64,000 bases of DNA from Stictocephala bisonia (lineage: Eukaryota; Arthropoda; Insecta; Hemiptera; Membracidae): positions 248,001 to 312,000 of the forward strand of contig JAQJVL010000613.1 of assembly GCA_035578905.1 (NCBI GenBank). The letters are read 5' to 3'. This document shows positions 33,827 to 46,700 of this stretch, one piece after another. Numbering within the stretch: the first letter of the stretch is position 1; every line of letters begins with the position of its first letter. A program made the position numbers and the translations under genes. The notes beneath the pieces were generated by a model. The model was not told the origin of the DNA and did not search any database. It saw nothing but the letters and a program-made list of their open reading frames with translations.

Positions 33827-36459
33827 ATACATAGAATAGGGGATTATTATTTTTGAATTTATGTTGAAACAATTAATTTCAATTAAAAGTCATGTTTCCG
33901 TCAATGCATTGAGGTACAGATGTCGAGTTTATTGAAACTTCTGAAAAAACTTATTTTTTATAATTGGCAGTGGGTTCTCACCAATATAAATTGGGTTAAG
34001 TGATGAGTAATGAGCCTACGCGTGGTCGAGTAGTAAAATAAGGTTAACAATCCATTTAAATCCTCTAAACAAACAAAAAACAGTATATAATTTTGTTATA
34101 TGTGAGTATACTTAAACAAATAAACTGAGTAAGTTTCATAAAGGTATTAAGGTAATTAACTTTATTACTAGTTTAAAATAATAAGAGGTAAAATTATACT
34201 TAAGGGTATTTCATACAAAACTGTAATATATTTTAGATTAGTAGAAGTATATATTTTATTTAATTATATATAAAGATATTTGGATGAAAATAGATGAATG
34301 AATACTATGTTATAGTTAGTTGAATTATTCATAATTTATTTTAATTGTAGGTTTCAAAACATGTTTATGAAAAAAGTAAAAAAACGAGAACTTGCCATTC
34401 ACTATAAAGCTAGATTAGCTTGGTTCTGTTGTATTTAAATACTTATTAAATTGTAAAGTCATAAAAAGGCTATATAAAACATGCAGTTTTTGAAACATAA
34501 TTTACTTCTGTATTTTGAGCCTTCTCTCTATATTCTGTATTCTCTTAATTAGCCTAATTATACTATAGAGCTCTAGAAACACTGGAATGTACTTACAGCG
34601 TACTGTATGTACATTTTTGATTAATAAAATGATTGATTGAGAAATGTTAAGGTCATTTAAATGTAAAAACTATACTCGTAAAATTACTTTTTAATAAAAT
34701 AAAACAGTTTAAATTAATATTATATTTCAGTGTACACTGAGACAGCATAATGAGCAGTAAAACCTTGAAGACCTTATGGAACTCTTTTCATTATTTTTAA
34801 TAAAATTATTTTAATTTAAGCAAAGTATTTTTAAGGACAATGAAAATATCTTGTACAGCATAGGTTTATTTAAAAATAGTGAATTCATTATTTAATTTAT
34901 CATTCTATTAAGTTAACTTAAAATACAAATAAATTTTAGGAAACGCATGTTGTCTACGTAAATTTTAATTACTATGCCTGTGATAATATTTATAATAATA
35001 ACTACACTAAGTACAAATATTAATATAATTATTATTAAATACTGTAAAAAATATAATTACCTGTTTTTGCGTTAAAGTGTTTCTTTACCTTCTTAAGTAA
35101 TGATTTTCATCCAAAACTACGAGTTTAATATTCAACTGATATCGTGCAGCTACGTCAGCTTCATAGTTATGCACTGCGCCACTTTTAGTTCAAGGGGTTT
35201 TATCTAAACTACAGGTATTAAAGTTTTAATTAGTTGCTGGGACCACATCACTACATAAAAACAAATTTTATTAATATAGTTCAAACAGTTCTATTTGGTG
35301 AAGTAGTAAAAAACCTAAAGCACAAATTTTTCGGCTTATATCCAACTTATTATGCCAAATTTACTAAACATTTACTTTTAAAATGCGGTAAAGATGTTGA
35401 TTAATTTATTTAATGAATATTTAAATGAAATAAAATATTAACGAAAGTGTTAAACTGTTGCATAGCTGGATTTGCTTTTATTTGTACCTTATAAACATTA
35501 TTATTGTATGATTTAACAAGATTTGCCATTACAAGGCTTTAAACATTTTAAAATTAAAATGTAGTCGTGTTTCTAGTATGGCGTAGATGCAAACTATCAA
35601 CCCACGACTAGTCTTTATACTAAATGATGTTTGAGGAATCCAAGGTATAAAGTGACCTCTGGCAAGGCCGAACTCCAAAATTTTCCCTAAAGTATTAATT
35701 AATCTGGAGTTTGAAAATATCCAACGTATGATGTTTACCACTATCCTCACAAGCACACACTTATGCACTGTTTAGTATAATAATTTCATTCTCGAGCTTC
35801 GAGATCCTTAGCATAGTGATATTTTGTTCCTTCCCATAATTTTGAAAAGACTTCGGATAGCCGAAATCTTAATAAATAAAATCCAAAACCGATGTACCAC
35901 AAAGTTTCCGGAATCACTGAACACATTTTGATGAAATTTTTAGAGAAGGTTAGCTTTAGTACCATAGACACCCACTAAAAAAAAAATTATCGAAATTATA
36001 TTTGTAAGGGATAGAAACAGTTTTCGAAGTTTTCTTTTTTCAAAACAGCAACACTGGATTGATATAATAGTTTATTTCAAACAGCTGATACTTAAAAACA
36101 GAAAAAGATATAAAAGCCTGATTTGGTTTTCACTGTAAACTGTTTAAGGTCATCATATATACTGTCTCTGATGTTATTTATCTTTTATGTCACTCATAAA
36201 GTAGGTTTATAGGATTTCCTAGACTAAAACACTTTGTTGATTAGGAGGACCATGGAGGGGTTTGCGAGTGCAGAGACCTCTGCTAGTGTCATATTATGAC
36301 GTGACAAATATTCATTCTGCCTCACCTATTTTCTATACAAGACTTGAAATAGTGGATATGAGAACAATAATTAGCTACCAGTCCATCTACTTTTCTGTCT
36401 ATCATGAACATAATATATGATCAATATCAATAATCATGACATGCAAAACTGACGTTACC

Positions 36460-36461
<2 letters not shown>
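33827..36461. other. AT-rich non-coding stretch
   Basis: No gene is recognised in 2.6 kb. Minus-strand frames at 35529-35768 (79 codons) and 35786-35971 (61 codons) lie end to end in slightly richer sequence and may be pieces of a decayed element, but no motif allows a name. Confidence 0.45.

Positions 36462-36507
<46 letters not shown>
36462..36507. repeat. (TA)n microsatellite
   Basis: About 23 uninterrupted AT dinucleotides. Confidence 0.95.
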
Positions 36508-36509
<2 letters not shown>

Positions 36510-36706
36510 GTATTGCTTTCAAATCCAGTCACCAAACTAACAAAATTTAAAACACATAAATAAATAATGTCTTAGTGTTTAAATCTCGATGTTCCGTCAC
36601 AGAGCCAAATCCCAAGTTTCTTAATCATTCAAAGCCTTCTCATTAGCTTATATGTTTAAAAAAAGTAACAGTAATAAGCAAATGAAGATGAAATAATCAA
36701 TTTTAT

Positions 36707-37281
36707 TTCAAAATCCACTTCTGCACATAATTTCAAATACGTCCATTCTCCTCAAAAAATTAATTATTAAAATCATTTAAAACTATATCCAAGACAAAAT
36801 AGTTTTAATTGAAAATGTTTGGACAAGGCAAAAAAGGTAAATAAATGCAAATTACTTTTCATACAGTAAAATATGCAATTTATCTAAATAAATTTACTTC
36901 ACGATATAAAAAAAAAAAACTTTTCCACACATAAAAGACCTTAGAATAATTCTCATACAATATTTTTACAGTTAATTATTGTTAGTTATACAAATTATCT
37001 TGGATCTTACAACGTTCAATTATCTTTTACTTAAAACTGTAGAGATGAGATTGAGGTAATTCGTCAACCCCCATTACCTGTTAGAAGTGAAGTAAATTTA
37101 TTTAGATCAATTGCATATTTTACTGTATGAAAAGTAATTTGCATTTATTTACCTTTTTTGCCTTGTCGAAACATTTTCAATTAAAACCATTTTGTCTTAA
37201 ATATAATTTTAAATGATTTTAATAATTCAATTTTTGAGGAGAATGAATGTATGAAATTCTGCGCAGAAGTGGATTTTCAAA
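36707..37281. repeat. long inverted-repeat element, about 195-bp arms
   Basis: 36707-36902 and 37088-37281 are reverse complements at about 93 percent, with a 185-base AT-rich loop. Shared blocks include 'aaaatccacttctgc', 'attctcctcaaaaa' and 'caaggcaaaaaaggtaaata'. The arms are unrelated to those of FB1, the 13.8-kb palindrome and the 58.8-kb element, so it represents a separate foldback or MITE family. No coding sequence is in the loop. Confidence 0.93.
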
Positions 37282-37615
37282 ACTATATAATCGCATTTGA
37301 CTTAAGCCTTTTAAGGATCGTAAAATACTAATTTCTACTCAAGTTGTGAGGAGGCGGGGCATTAAAGTGAAGAGACAACGGATTTTAATTTTATCTCAAT
37401 TGGGGTGGTGTTATTATTTTGTAAGTTAATTATCAGACTACTTTTAGGATAATAGTTTAAAAATAATTTAGGATATACTGAGTACGATTTTAAAACATTC
37501 TCTAAATGCTTATGACCATTGACAATATTAACAAATTATTTTTATATCCAAATTACAATTGTTACGTTAGGTTTACTTAATTTGTATGATTTGAAAACAT
37601 AATTTAGCAATGAAG
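37282..37615. other. AT-rich non-coding stretch
   Basis: Separates the inverted-repeat element from the 75-bp satellite. No gene or repeat recognised. Confidence 0.5.
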
Positions 37616-40020
37616 AGTTAATTAAAGTACCCGGTAAATAGGTAAAACCACATTAATTAACTTTAAACCCTACTGAGTCTCTTACAGTATAGTTAATTAA
37701 AGTACCCGGTGAATAGGTAAAACCACATTAATTAACTTTAAACCCTACTGAGTCTCTTACAGTATAGTTAATTAAAGTACCCGGTAAATAGGTAAAACCA
37801 CATTAATTAACTTTAAACCCTACTGAGTCTCTTACAGTATAGTTAGTTAAAGTACCCGGTGAATAGGTAAAACCACATTAATTAACTTTAAACCCTACTG
37901 AGTCTCTTACAGTATAGTTAATTAAAGTACCCGGTGAATAGGTAAAACCACATTAATTAACTTTAAACCCTACTGAGTGTCTTACAGTATAGTTAGTTAA
38001 AGTACCCGGTGAATAGGTAAAACCACATAATTAACTTTAAACCCTACTGAGTCTCTTACAGTATAGTTAGTTAAAGTACCCGGTGAATAGGTAAAACCAC
38101 ATTAATTAACTTTAAACCCTACTGAGTCTCTTACAGTATAGTTAATTAAAGTACCCGGTAAATAGGTAAAACCACATTAATTAACTTTAAACCCTACTGA
38201 GTCTCTTACAGTATAGTTAATTAAAGTACCCGGTGAATAGGTAAAACCACATTAATTAACTTTAAACCCTACTGAGTCTCTTACAGTATAGTTAATTAAA
38301 GTACCCGGTGAATAGGTAAAACCACATTAATTAACTTTAAACCCTACTGAGTGTCTTACAGTATAGTTAGTTAAAGTACCCGGTGAATAGGTAAAACCAC
38401 ATAATTAACTTTAAACCCTACTGAGTCTCTTACAGTATAGTTAGTTAAAGTACCCGGTGAATAGGTAAAACCACATTAATTAACTTTAAACCCTACTGAG
38501 TCTCTTACAGTATAGTTAGTTAAAGTACCCGGTGAATAGGTAAAACCACATTAATTAACTTTAAACCCTACTGAGTCTCTTACAGTATAGTTAGTTAAAG
38601 TACCCGGTGAATAGGTAAAACCACATTAATTAACTTTAAACCCTACTGAGTCTCTTACAGTATAGTTAATTAAAGTACCCGGTAAATAGGTAAAACCACA
38701 TTAATTAACTTTAAACCCTACTGAGTCTCTTACAGTATAGTTAATTAAAGTACCCGGTGAATAGGTAAAACCACATTAATTAACTTTAAACCCTACTGAG
38801 TCTCTTACAGTATAGTTAGTTAAAGTACCCGGTGAATAGGTAAAACCACATTAATTAACTTTAAACCCTACTGAGTCTCTTACAGTATAGTTAATTAAAG
38901 TACCCGGTGAATAGGTAAAACCACATTAATTAACTTTAAACCCTACTGAGTCTCTTACAGTATAGTTAATTAAAGTACCCGGTGAATAGGTAAAACCACA
39001 TTAATTAACTTTAAACCCTACTGAGTCTCTTACAGTATAGTTAATTAAAGTACCCGGTGAATAGGTAAAACCACATTAATTAACTTTAAACCCTACTGAG
39101 TCTCTTACAGTATAGTTAATTAAAGTACCCGGTAAATAGGTAAAACCACATTAATTAACTTTAAACCCTACTGAGTCTCTTACAGTATAGTTAGTTAAAG
39201 TACCCGGTGAATAGGTAAAACCACATTAATTAACTTTAAACCCTACTGAGTCTCTTACAGTATAGTTAATTAAAGTACCCGGTGAATAGGTAAAACCACA
39301 TTAATTAACTTTAAACCCTACTGAGTCTCTTACAGTATAGTTAGTTAAAGTACCCGGTGAATAGGTAAAACCACATTAATTAACTTTAAACCCTACTGAG
39401 TCTCTTACAGTATAGTTAATTAAAGTACCCGGTAAATAGGTAAAACCACATTAATTAACTTTAAACCCTACTGAGTCTCTTACAGTATAGTTAATTAAAG
39501 TACCCGGTGAATAGGTAAAACCACATTAATTAACTTTAAACCCTACTGAGTCTCTTACAGTATAGTTAGTTAAAGTACCCGGTGAATAGGTAAAACCACA
39601 TTAATTAACTTTAAACCCTACTGAGTCTCTTACAGTATAGTTAATTAAAGTACCCGGTGAATAGGTAAAACCACATTAATTAACTTTAAACCCTACTGAG
39701 TCTCTTACAGTATAGTTAATTAAAGTACCCGGTGAATAGGTAAAACCACATTAATTAACTTTAAACCCTACTGAGTCTCTTACAGTATAGTTAATTAAAG
39801 TACCCGGTAAATAGGTAAAACCACATTAATTAACTTTAAACCCTACTGAGTCTCTTACAGTATAGTTAATTAAAGTACCCGGTAAATAGGTAAAACCACA
39901 TTAATTAACTTTAAACCCTACTGAGTCTCTTACAGTATAGTTAATTAAAGTACCCGGTAAATAGGTAAAACCACATTAATTAACTTTAAACCCTACTGAG
40001 TCTCTTACAGTATAGTTAAT
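37616..40020. repeat. 75-bp satellite array, about 32 copies
   Basis: The unit begins 'agttaattaaagtacccggt' and contains 'acattaattaactttaaacc' and 'ctactgagtctcttacagta'. Within each unit GTTAATTAA and TTAATTAAC form a 9-bp inverted pair. Variation is confined to a few sites: attaa/gttaa after 'agtta', 'ggtaaa/ggtgaa', 'gagtctc/gagtgtc', and a one-base loss in 'cacattaatt' near 38028 and 38402. The 'gagtgtc' unit followed by the one-base-loss unit occurs twice, five units apart, which shows block duplication. Every frame carries stops, so it is non-coding. The array stops two bases before the DR1 copy at 40022. Confidence 0.98.
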
Positions 40021-40021
40021 T

Positions 40022-41008
40022 TTTTCAAGAAAATATTCTATAACTATTCTCAATACAGATGATGTTGTAATTTTTCTCCAATTACTTATATTACTCTTAT
40101 CACCTCTATTGTACAGTAAAACTGTAGCAGGCCTTCAAAAAGTAAGTTATGATATGTAGATAATATTTGGAGGTTTCCAATGCTTTGAGTGTTTAAGAAA
40201 CAAACACAACGTTTAGACAGGTATGACAAACTCCTGCCGTCTTCAGGTGTCAGGGAATAGACTTACTAACTTAGCCTACATCTAAAACAATTTTTTTCCT
40301 TAACCCATACTAAATCAGAAAAGACTTAATACTACATGCTAGATACAAAAGATTACTGTTGAAAGTCAAAAGTTCTTAAAAAAATATTTTTTTTTTTTCA
40401 TTTCTTTTGTATTTCATATTGTGTATTATATTTTGTATAACTATGTTACGTCTAATAGTTTTTTAAGAACTTTTGACTTTAAACAGTAATCCTTAGTATA
40501 TAAAATGTAGAATTAAGTCTTTCTGTTTTAGTATGGGTTAAGGGGAAAAACATTGTTTAAGATGTAGGCTAAGTTAGTAAATACACCTGAAAACGGCTGG
40601 AGTTTATTATACCTGTCGAAACGTTGTAATTGTTCCTTAAACACTCAAATCATTGGAAATCTCCAAATATTAAATACATATCATGAACAATCCAATGCTA
40701 ATAAATAACGTTCAAACAAAAGCAAGTTATGATGTTTCAGCAACCAACATATTCTGTGAGAAAACATATATGGCGTCATACGTTTCAGAGTATCATTGTA
40801 ATACTCTGATAGTACAGTATGAGTAGGCCCTGCGGTTTGTAGACCTCCAGGGATATGGTTATCTCGACGCTGTTCGTATCAAGTAAAGATAGGCAGTGAG
40901 TTAATAAAGTCCCATTGCTGCCAAGTACTTTCATTCTTCATCCCTTATCAACTCTGATAACTGGAAGTCAATACCACCCACAGTCAAGCACTCGTTTTCG
41001 ATAAAACC
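40022..41008 (-). repeat. dispersed repeat DR1, copy 2, interrupted
   Basis: 40022-40156 and 40733-41008 together match 7570-7990 in reverse complement. Matching blocks include 'actcttatcacctc', 'ggccttcaaaaag', 'cactgcctatctttac'-like and 'ataactggaagtcaatacca'. The gap is filled by a foldback element. DR1 abuts the 75-bp satellite, so the array may have grown at or within this element's edge. Confidence 0.8.
40157..40733. mobile_element. foldback element FB1, copy 2, inserted in DR1
   Basis: The arms at about 40166-40390 and 40457-40668 are inverted copies of over 200 bases, with a T-rich loop. The outer arm matches FB1 copy 1 at 6.4 kb ('aaacactcaaatcattgga', 'cctgtcgaaacgttg'). On both sides lies 'aagttatgat', with 'aaaag' one base further out, compatible with a target-site duplication of 10-16 bases. 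No transposase is encoded, so it depends on enzymes from elsewhere. Confidence 0.85.
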
Positions 41009-41879
41009 ATCGATATATAATACAGCGATGATAAATTCGATCGATGATGCTATTATAGTGAATTTTTGTTTTCAGTTAATTATGTTATTAATAGAATGCC
41101 GTATGCCCACTTATATGAAAGACAATGATTGTGATTGTTACCGCAAGCGAAAATTGAAATAGATCATATATAAACAAAAACAACCCTTTTTTTCAATATT
41201 TGTTTCGCGTTTTTAACAATACTCTGATGCTTATTCATAGTGATTATAGATGCAGCTCGGGAATAGACATACCTCTACCTGAGGGCTAGTGACCATAATA
41301 TCACACGAATACCTTTTCTTCGTACACTATTATATAACACCATTAATTAACAAACTAAACTAACTACTTATAATAATACTTAAGATCTTATCTTCTTCGC
41401 CAAGTTTTTACGACTTTTTATTCAAATTAGTTGATCACGTGTTAAATTCGCATTGATTTAGCCGTCAGGAAAATGAAACCCAGAATTACATACTGTGAAA
41501 AAATTGATGTGAAATTAACAAGATGTGGACCAACATAAACTATAACTTTGAATATTTGAGGAGAGTCGTGATGAATGAATCCACGTGACGTAACGTAACA
41601 TAAGCTGGTCCAATACAACACCAACACCCACCCACTGGGTGCGTCCACTGGAACAAAGGAAAACAATTTAAGGCTAATAAATTGGTTCAAAAGTGAGGTA
41701 TTATATAAAGTGCCTTAGCTCTTACAGCTCATGTCTGTCGTTATTTTCTATATAATTCTATAAATATATTCTGCTATTATATATCGTAGACTACAGTAAA
41801 AATATGTTGTGTGTGTGAGAATTACGCAAAAACTACTAACACATAGGCCTATCTTTATTTTGAAATTCGTCAGGAAACC
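41009..41879. other. AT-rich non-coding stretch
   Basis: No gene is recognised. The minus-strand frame at 41442-41690 (82 codons) has no family resemblance and no splice signals that I trust. Confidence 0.45.
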
Positions 41880-42010
41880 CATACACGTACAATGGTGTTG
41901 ACCCACCCACCCACACAAACACGTACAGTGGTGTTGACCCATCCACCCACCCATACACGTACAGTGGTGTTGATCCAGCCACCCGCCCATACACATACAG
42001 GTGGGTGTAA
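41880..42010 (-). repeat. 36-bp G-rich minisatellite, 3.5 copies
   Basis: The G-rich strand is the minus strand. Each 36-bp unit carries 'gtacgtgtatgggtgggtgg' and 'tcaacaccact'. Unit length and core equal those of the 58.2-kb array ('gtacgtgtaggggcgggtgg', 'ttagtaccact'), so the two arrays share ancestry. Confidence 0.9.
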
Positions 42011-43499
42011 GGGTGATGCGCGGGGATGTTAAGTGGAGTATATTAAATACAACACTTATAACCGTTGATCATTCAATTATTATTGATCTATTGCTAAAAA
42101 AATGAAGTTAATAAAGGGGGTGAGAGAATATTTAGTACATATATACATCCTTATATTACGAAAATAATGAATAGAAATATGCATAATAAAAATTTATCGG
42201 TTGTTTTATTTACACTAATCATCAGAACACATATTGATGGAATGCTATTCTATTGTGCTAAACACTAGTCAATTTAATATTTATTTGTGGTATTATATAT
42301 CACTTTTAAAAGTTATATAAATATTGTTATTGATATAAAGAATGTACCGTGTCTTAATGAACGTAGGATAACTTACTATGTTAGAAAATCAGCAGTATAA
42401 ACCTTCCCAAATACATATTTCAGCCAGAACGTATGTGAGGGGAATGTACATTCGATATACACACTGATTCACTGTGCATCGATATTTCATGCATTCCTCA
42501 GAAACAATTTTAAAAACACAGTAAAACAAAGTTGAAAAAATAACAGTATGAGTGTTTTCCCCATCACATAAATAAACCAGAACTCGTTTTTTCCCGCAAT
42601 CGCTCTTCAAAAATGCATTCTGTTCTGCTTGTAGATATTCGATATTTTACTTATTTTCATCCATCAATATAAATCTATATATAGAACGTATTTCTCAATT
42701 TTTAATATGCTTTATTGTTGAAATAAGTTGTGTAAAGTTAAATAATTACAGTGTTGTATGTTTTTATTTTAAACACACATTATCTATCCATTCACTAAAC
42801 ATGGGTTTGGTATTTTGGTCTTAGTAAATATAAATAAATATATCTAAGAAAGTAATAGTACGTCAGTAAAAAACTCTAAGATTTAAATAAATAAGTACAT
42901 GCATATTAGACAAACATTATTCAGTTTTGTGTAACAAGTTCAGAATATACTGACAAAGACATGCCAATAAACAGGTGGTTATAGCTGTTCCATTTTCTGG
43001 CTTGGATTCATTTATATTTATTATTTATAATAACTTATCCATTGTCATACAGTTTGGTCAGATAGTGGCTAATAACAGAGTGAGTCTTTTCTTATCGTTT
43101 AATCAAATGATTAATTACATAGCAAATAAAATAACCCAATAAAGTGAAAAAATCCTGTATCTCATGTTTAAATATATAAGCAACAACTATTAAACTCAAA
43201 ATATTTATTTCTATTTTTTATAAATTCGTACTAGGTGATTAAATGTTGTTCAATTGGTCCATGTGTTAGTTATCTCAATACCAGTTTTGTAATGTCTGGT
43301 ACTTTAAGCTCAAAAGCTCTTAAACTCTTTAAGCTCAAGTTTTCAATAAAATTCCCGGTCAAAATTTCTTCATATTAATCGATGATGTTTGTTAATCAAG
43401 GATATGACTATATCAGTCCTTTTCATATAAAAAAAATTTCACCTAGTAAAATACGTTTGTTTACTGCTTTATTATACATTTTTAGTGGGAAATGTAACT
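42011..43499. other. AT-rich non-coding stretch
   Basis: No gene or repeat is recognised. Confidence 0.5.
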
Positions 43500-43765
43500 C
43501 AACATTAAGGTTAGTCACTGGACGAATGTCGTGACGTACAACCACGCTTGACAAGCATCACTATCTTGTACGTCTCAAGGGAATGCTTTCCTTAAGTGCG
43601 TGCAAGTTGTACTTTGGTTTACACGAATGACGTGAGAATACCTGCATCACGTGATCCTTAAGGATCTACATCCTGCTTGTCACGTCCTTGACCTTAAAAT
43701 ATCGAGCTATAAGTGCATGAGACTTAACTCAAACACATCTTGAAGGCCCTCCTGCACACCCAACA
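43500..43765. promoter_or_regulatory. possible regulatory block (composition and motifs only)
   Basis: About 265 bases of balanced composition in AT-rich surroundings. It contains a CACGTG E-box ('catcacgtgatcc', about 43648), a nuclear-receptor-like half site 'tgacctt' (about 43689) and repeated 'acgt' tetramers. It has no open frame and no repeat structure. Enhancer is one explanation; a decayed transposon is another. Confidence 0.2.
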
Positions 43766-46700
43766 TGTAAACACTAAAATTGCTAGACAGTTATCATGCA
43801 TAGTTATCAATAAAGGGTAAACATTTAGTTTTTATGAAAAGGGACTGATATACCTTTGGCTATTAATGAATCTAATAAATTATTATGAAAACATTTTCAA
43901 CCGGCCTTTTATTGAAAACTTGAGTTTAAAGAATTAAGGTACCTGAAGTGTTTAGTGAAAAAATCGGATACTTATTTTGGGTTTTGCAAATAAATAAATT
44001 ATATTATTTATTTTAGGTGTAGAACGAACTTTCATCCCATCCGTAGTTGTTTACTCATTAAATGTATGAGCTTATAAGTACAAAAATAATAGGGCTAAAT
44101 AGTGGAGTATTTTTAAATGCTGAAATGATTACATGGACTGATTTAAGTTTTGCATGGAGGTTACATATCCACTCCGGAAGAGCTGGAAATAAATAATTGC
44201 TACTTAGGCTACCAAAAACATGGTTCTATATGTAACTATATACTGAAATTCCATACTTTAAGGTGTTTATAGCAATTATTTTCACACTTTGCACACTTTA
44301 TAATAAGGCATTTTATCTGTATTTGAATAAAAGAAAAGTGCAAAAACTAAACATGTGAAATTTCTGAAAAAGTATCATATATGTGTTATATATAATATAC
44401 CTGATTCAGACATGACATTATTTGTTGACTTAAAAGTGTTATTTGACTAGAATTTACTATAAGATGATCATGTTAATTTCCCTTTCTGAAAGCTTTAACC
44501 TTTTAAAGCTTTATATATAGTATATAATGTACAATTACACTGTACCACCGTTGGGATATTGTAAACTATAAAGCTGACAACAAGCTTAAAATGGGGAACA
44601 CCATCCACATTTTCCAAATTGTTTTTCAACAGAACAACCAACATTTTATGGTGGTTTCGGACAGTAATTATAATATAAAACGTTTTTATACTTGTGCAAT
44701 GTTTGATAAAACTAACCGTATAAGAGTTGCATAAAACCCAAAATGTAATACAGTACATGTGAGCCTATCAGTTTTTAGTGGCCCGGTAGACCACTACTAG
44801 CCCTGACAGCTGTTAGTTATAGTTTTATGCGACCGTTGGAAAATAAACAGTTACTAACCTAACAACTTTTAGCCTGTCAACAATTAATTACTGTACCTGT
44901 AAAAATTATTCTTTAGTACCTAGGCTAATACATTTTTATGTTTTTTCAAATACTTTTGTTTTGGTGCATGTCTATTAGGCATTACCTACATGCCTGGGTA
45001 TGGTTTATTTTCAAACAGCGATAAGTTTTTAACTGATAGGTGGCCAAGACAATAATGCTGGTCTACTAGCCTACTTACTACAGATATTTATAGTTTTCCG
45101 CTATTATATTAAACCTTAGTATCTACGTAACTCGTGTTCGGTTAGGTATATAAAAAATTAAACAATTATACAAATGTCTTTAAATTATATTTACTAACCG
45201 AAACCAACATAACTTATTGGGTGGGGAATAATTTAAGAAAATTACGGCCTTTAAGAAAAACTACGGGATATTCCTTCGCGTGTCAACCGCCACAATCGCT
45301 GCGCTCGAGACACCTGGGCCTCTTAACAGAAAACTACAACCAATTTACAGTTCAAATATAAACGCCCAATGTTATTACTATGATGGAGAAATATATATAT
45401 ATATAACTTTCTCAATAATTATTGAACATACATTATTGATAGATATATAATATATTTGATCAGTTGATACTTTTTGACTCATTTAAATCTCTATCCATGT
45501 TATTTTTATAGAAAAGTAACCTACATTGAGATCTTCCCCATACCCCTAATGGTGAAAATATTGAAGAATTAAGACCTTATTGCACAACAGAGGCAAATTT
45601 GTTGACACCTAACTGTTTAAAATGGTCAAGAACTAAAGGAGGAGTTGCGTAAACAAAAAAACGGCTTCACGTAATATCTATGAGGATGTTACCTACACAT
45701 TTTTAACCCTTTAAAAAAAGTGGGAATGTTCCCTAGTTAAAGTTTTTTGTGAGCTTTATAGTTTACAAAATAAAAAAAAAATAAAATACACCGTGTATAT
45801 ACTATAGTTCAATCAGTATTGTTATATCAATGACGTGTTAATTCAACTTTCACACTAGCAGCTAGACATATTGATCCAATTACTACAAGTTCCCATTTAA
45901 TTAGAGGACAAAAGATCACTCCGTCAGCTAGTGAACCAGCGTACCTCCATGGTTTGTTGTTTAGGGGTGATTCCATGTTTTGGTGCGGCACAATAATACA
46001 TTAAGCCTTAATTACTTACTTTAGCAATGATGTTGATGAAAAATTAGCTAACATCAGAACAACAATAACATATTTTAGATCTTCAAACTATCCTAAAAAT
46101 GAAATTATGTGGAATAATATAATTGCCTAAACATGAAGGAATTTATTTTTTAAAAAACTGTTTTTTTTTTTTATTTGTATGATTTTACAGTTAAAGCACA
46201 ATATAACTAAAGAATCTTTGGTAGCATTGAATGAATATAATAAACGTAATTGATTCTAATGGAAGTATAAATTAAAACATATCTATTTGTGTAATAAAGA
46301 TGAAATAATTCAAACGTGTTTATAAAGGCTGATGGTACGTGAGGTAAAGGATTATCAAGAGATAAAAGTGTGGTAGAGACGTAAAGTTAATTAACTCAAC
46401 CCCCACTTCCTAACATGACGTAGGTGTCGAGAGGAACATCCCTTGGGCTGTGCATCTACTTCAACCCCTGGGATTGCTCAAAGACCTGCTTGACAATATA
46501 AGAACGATTGTTATGAATTCAAAAGGGTTACAGCCAGACATTTTAAATCCTCGAGAAGCATCCTTATGCCCCAGTAGGATAATAGATAGTATGTACCAGC
46601 ACAATATGACCCTAGGGGACTCCAACTCGATGATAGCTTACCAGAACAGAGGTAACGTTTCTTTATTTATTCTAATGTTTTTTACGATGGATTTCTTTTA

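Noticed and set aside
37616..40020. Regular repeats resembling a CRISPR array
   Set aside because: Units are contiguous with no unique spacers, no cas genes are present, and the DNA is eukaryotic in character.
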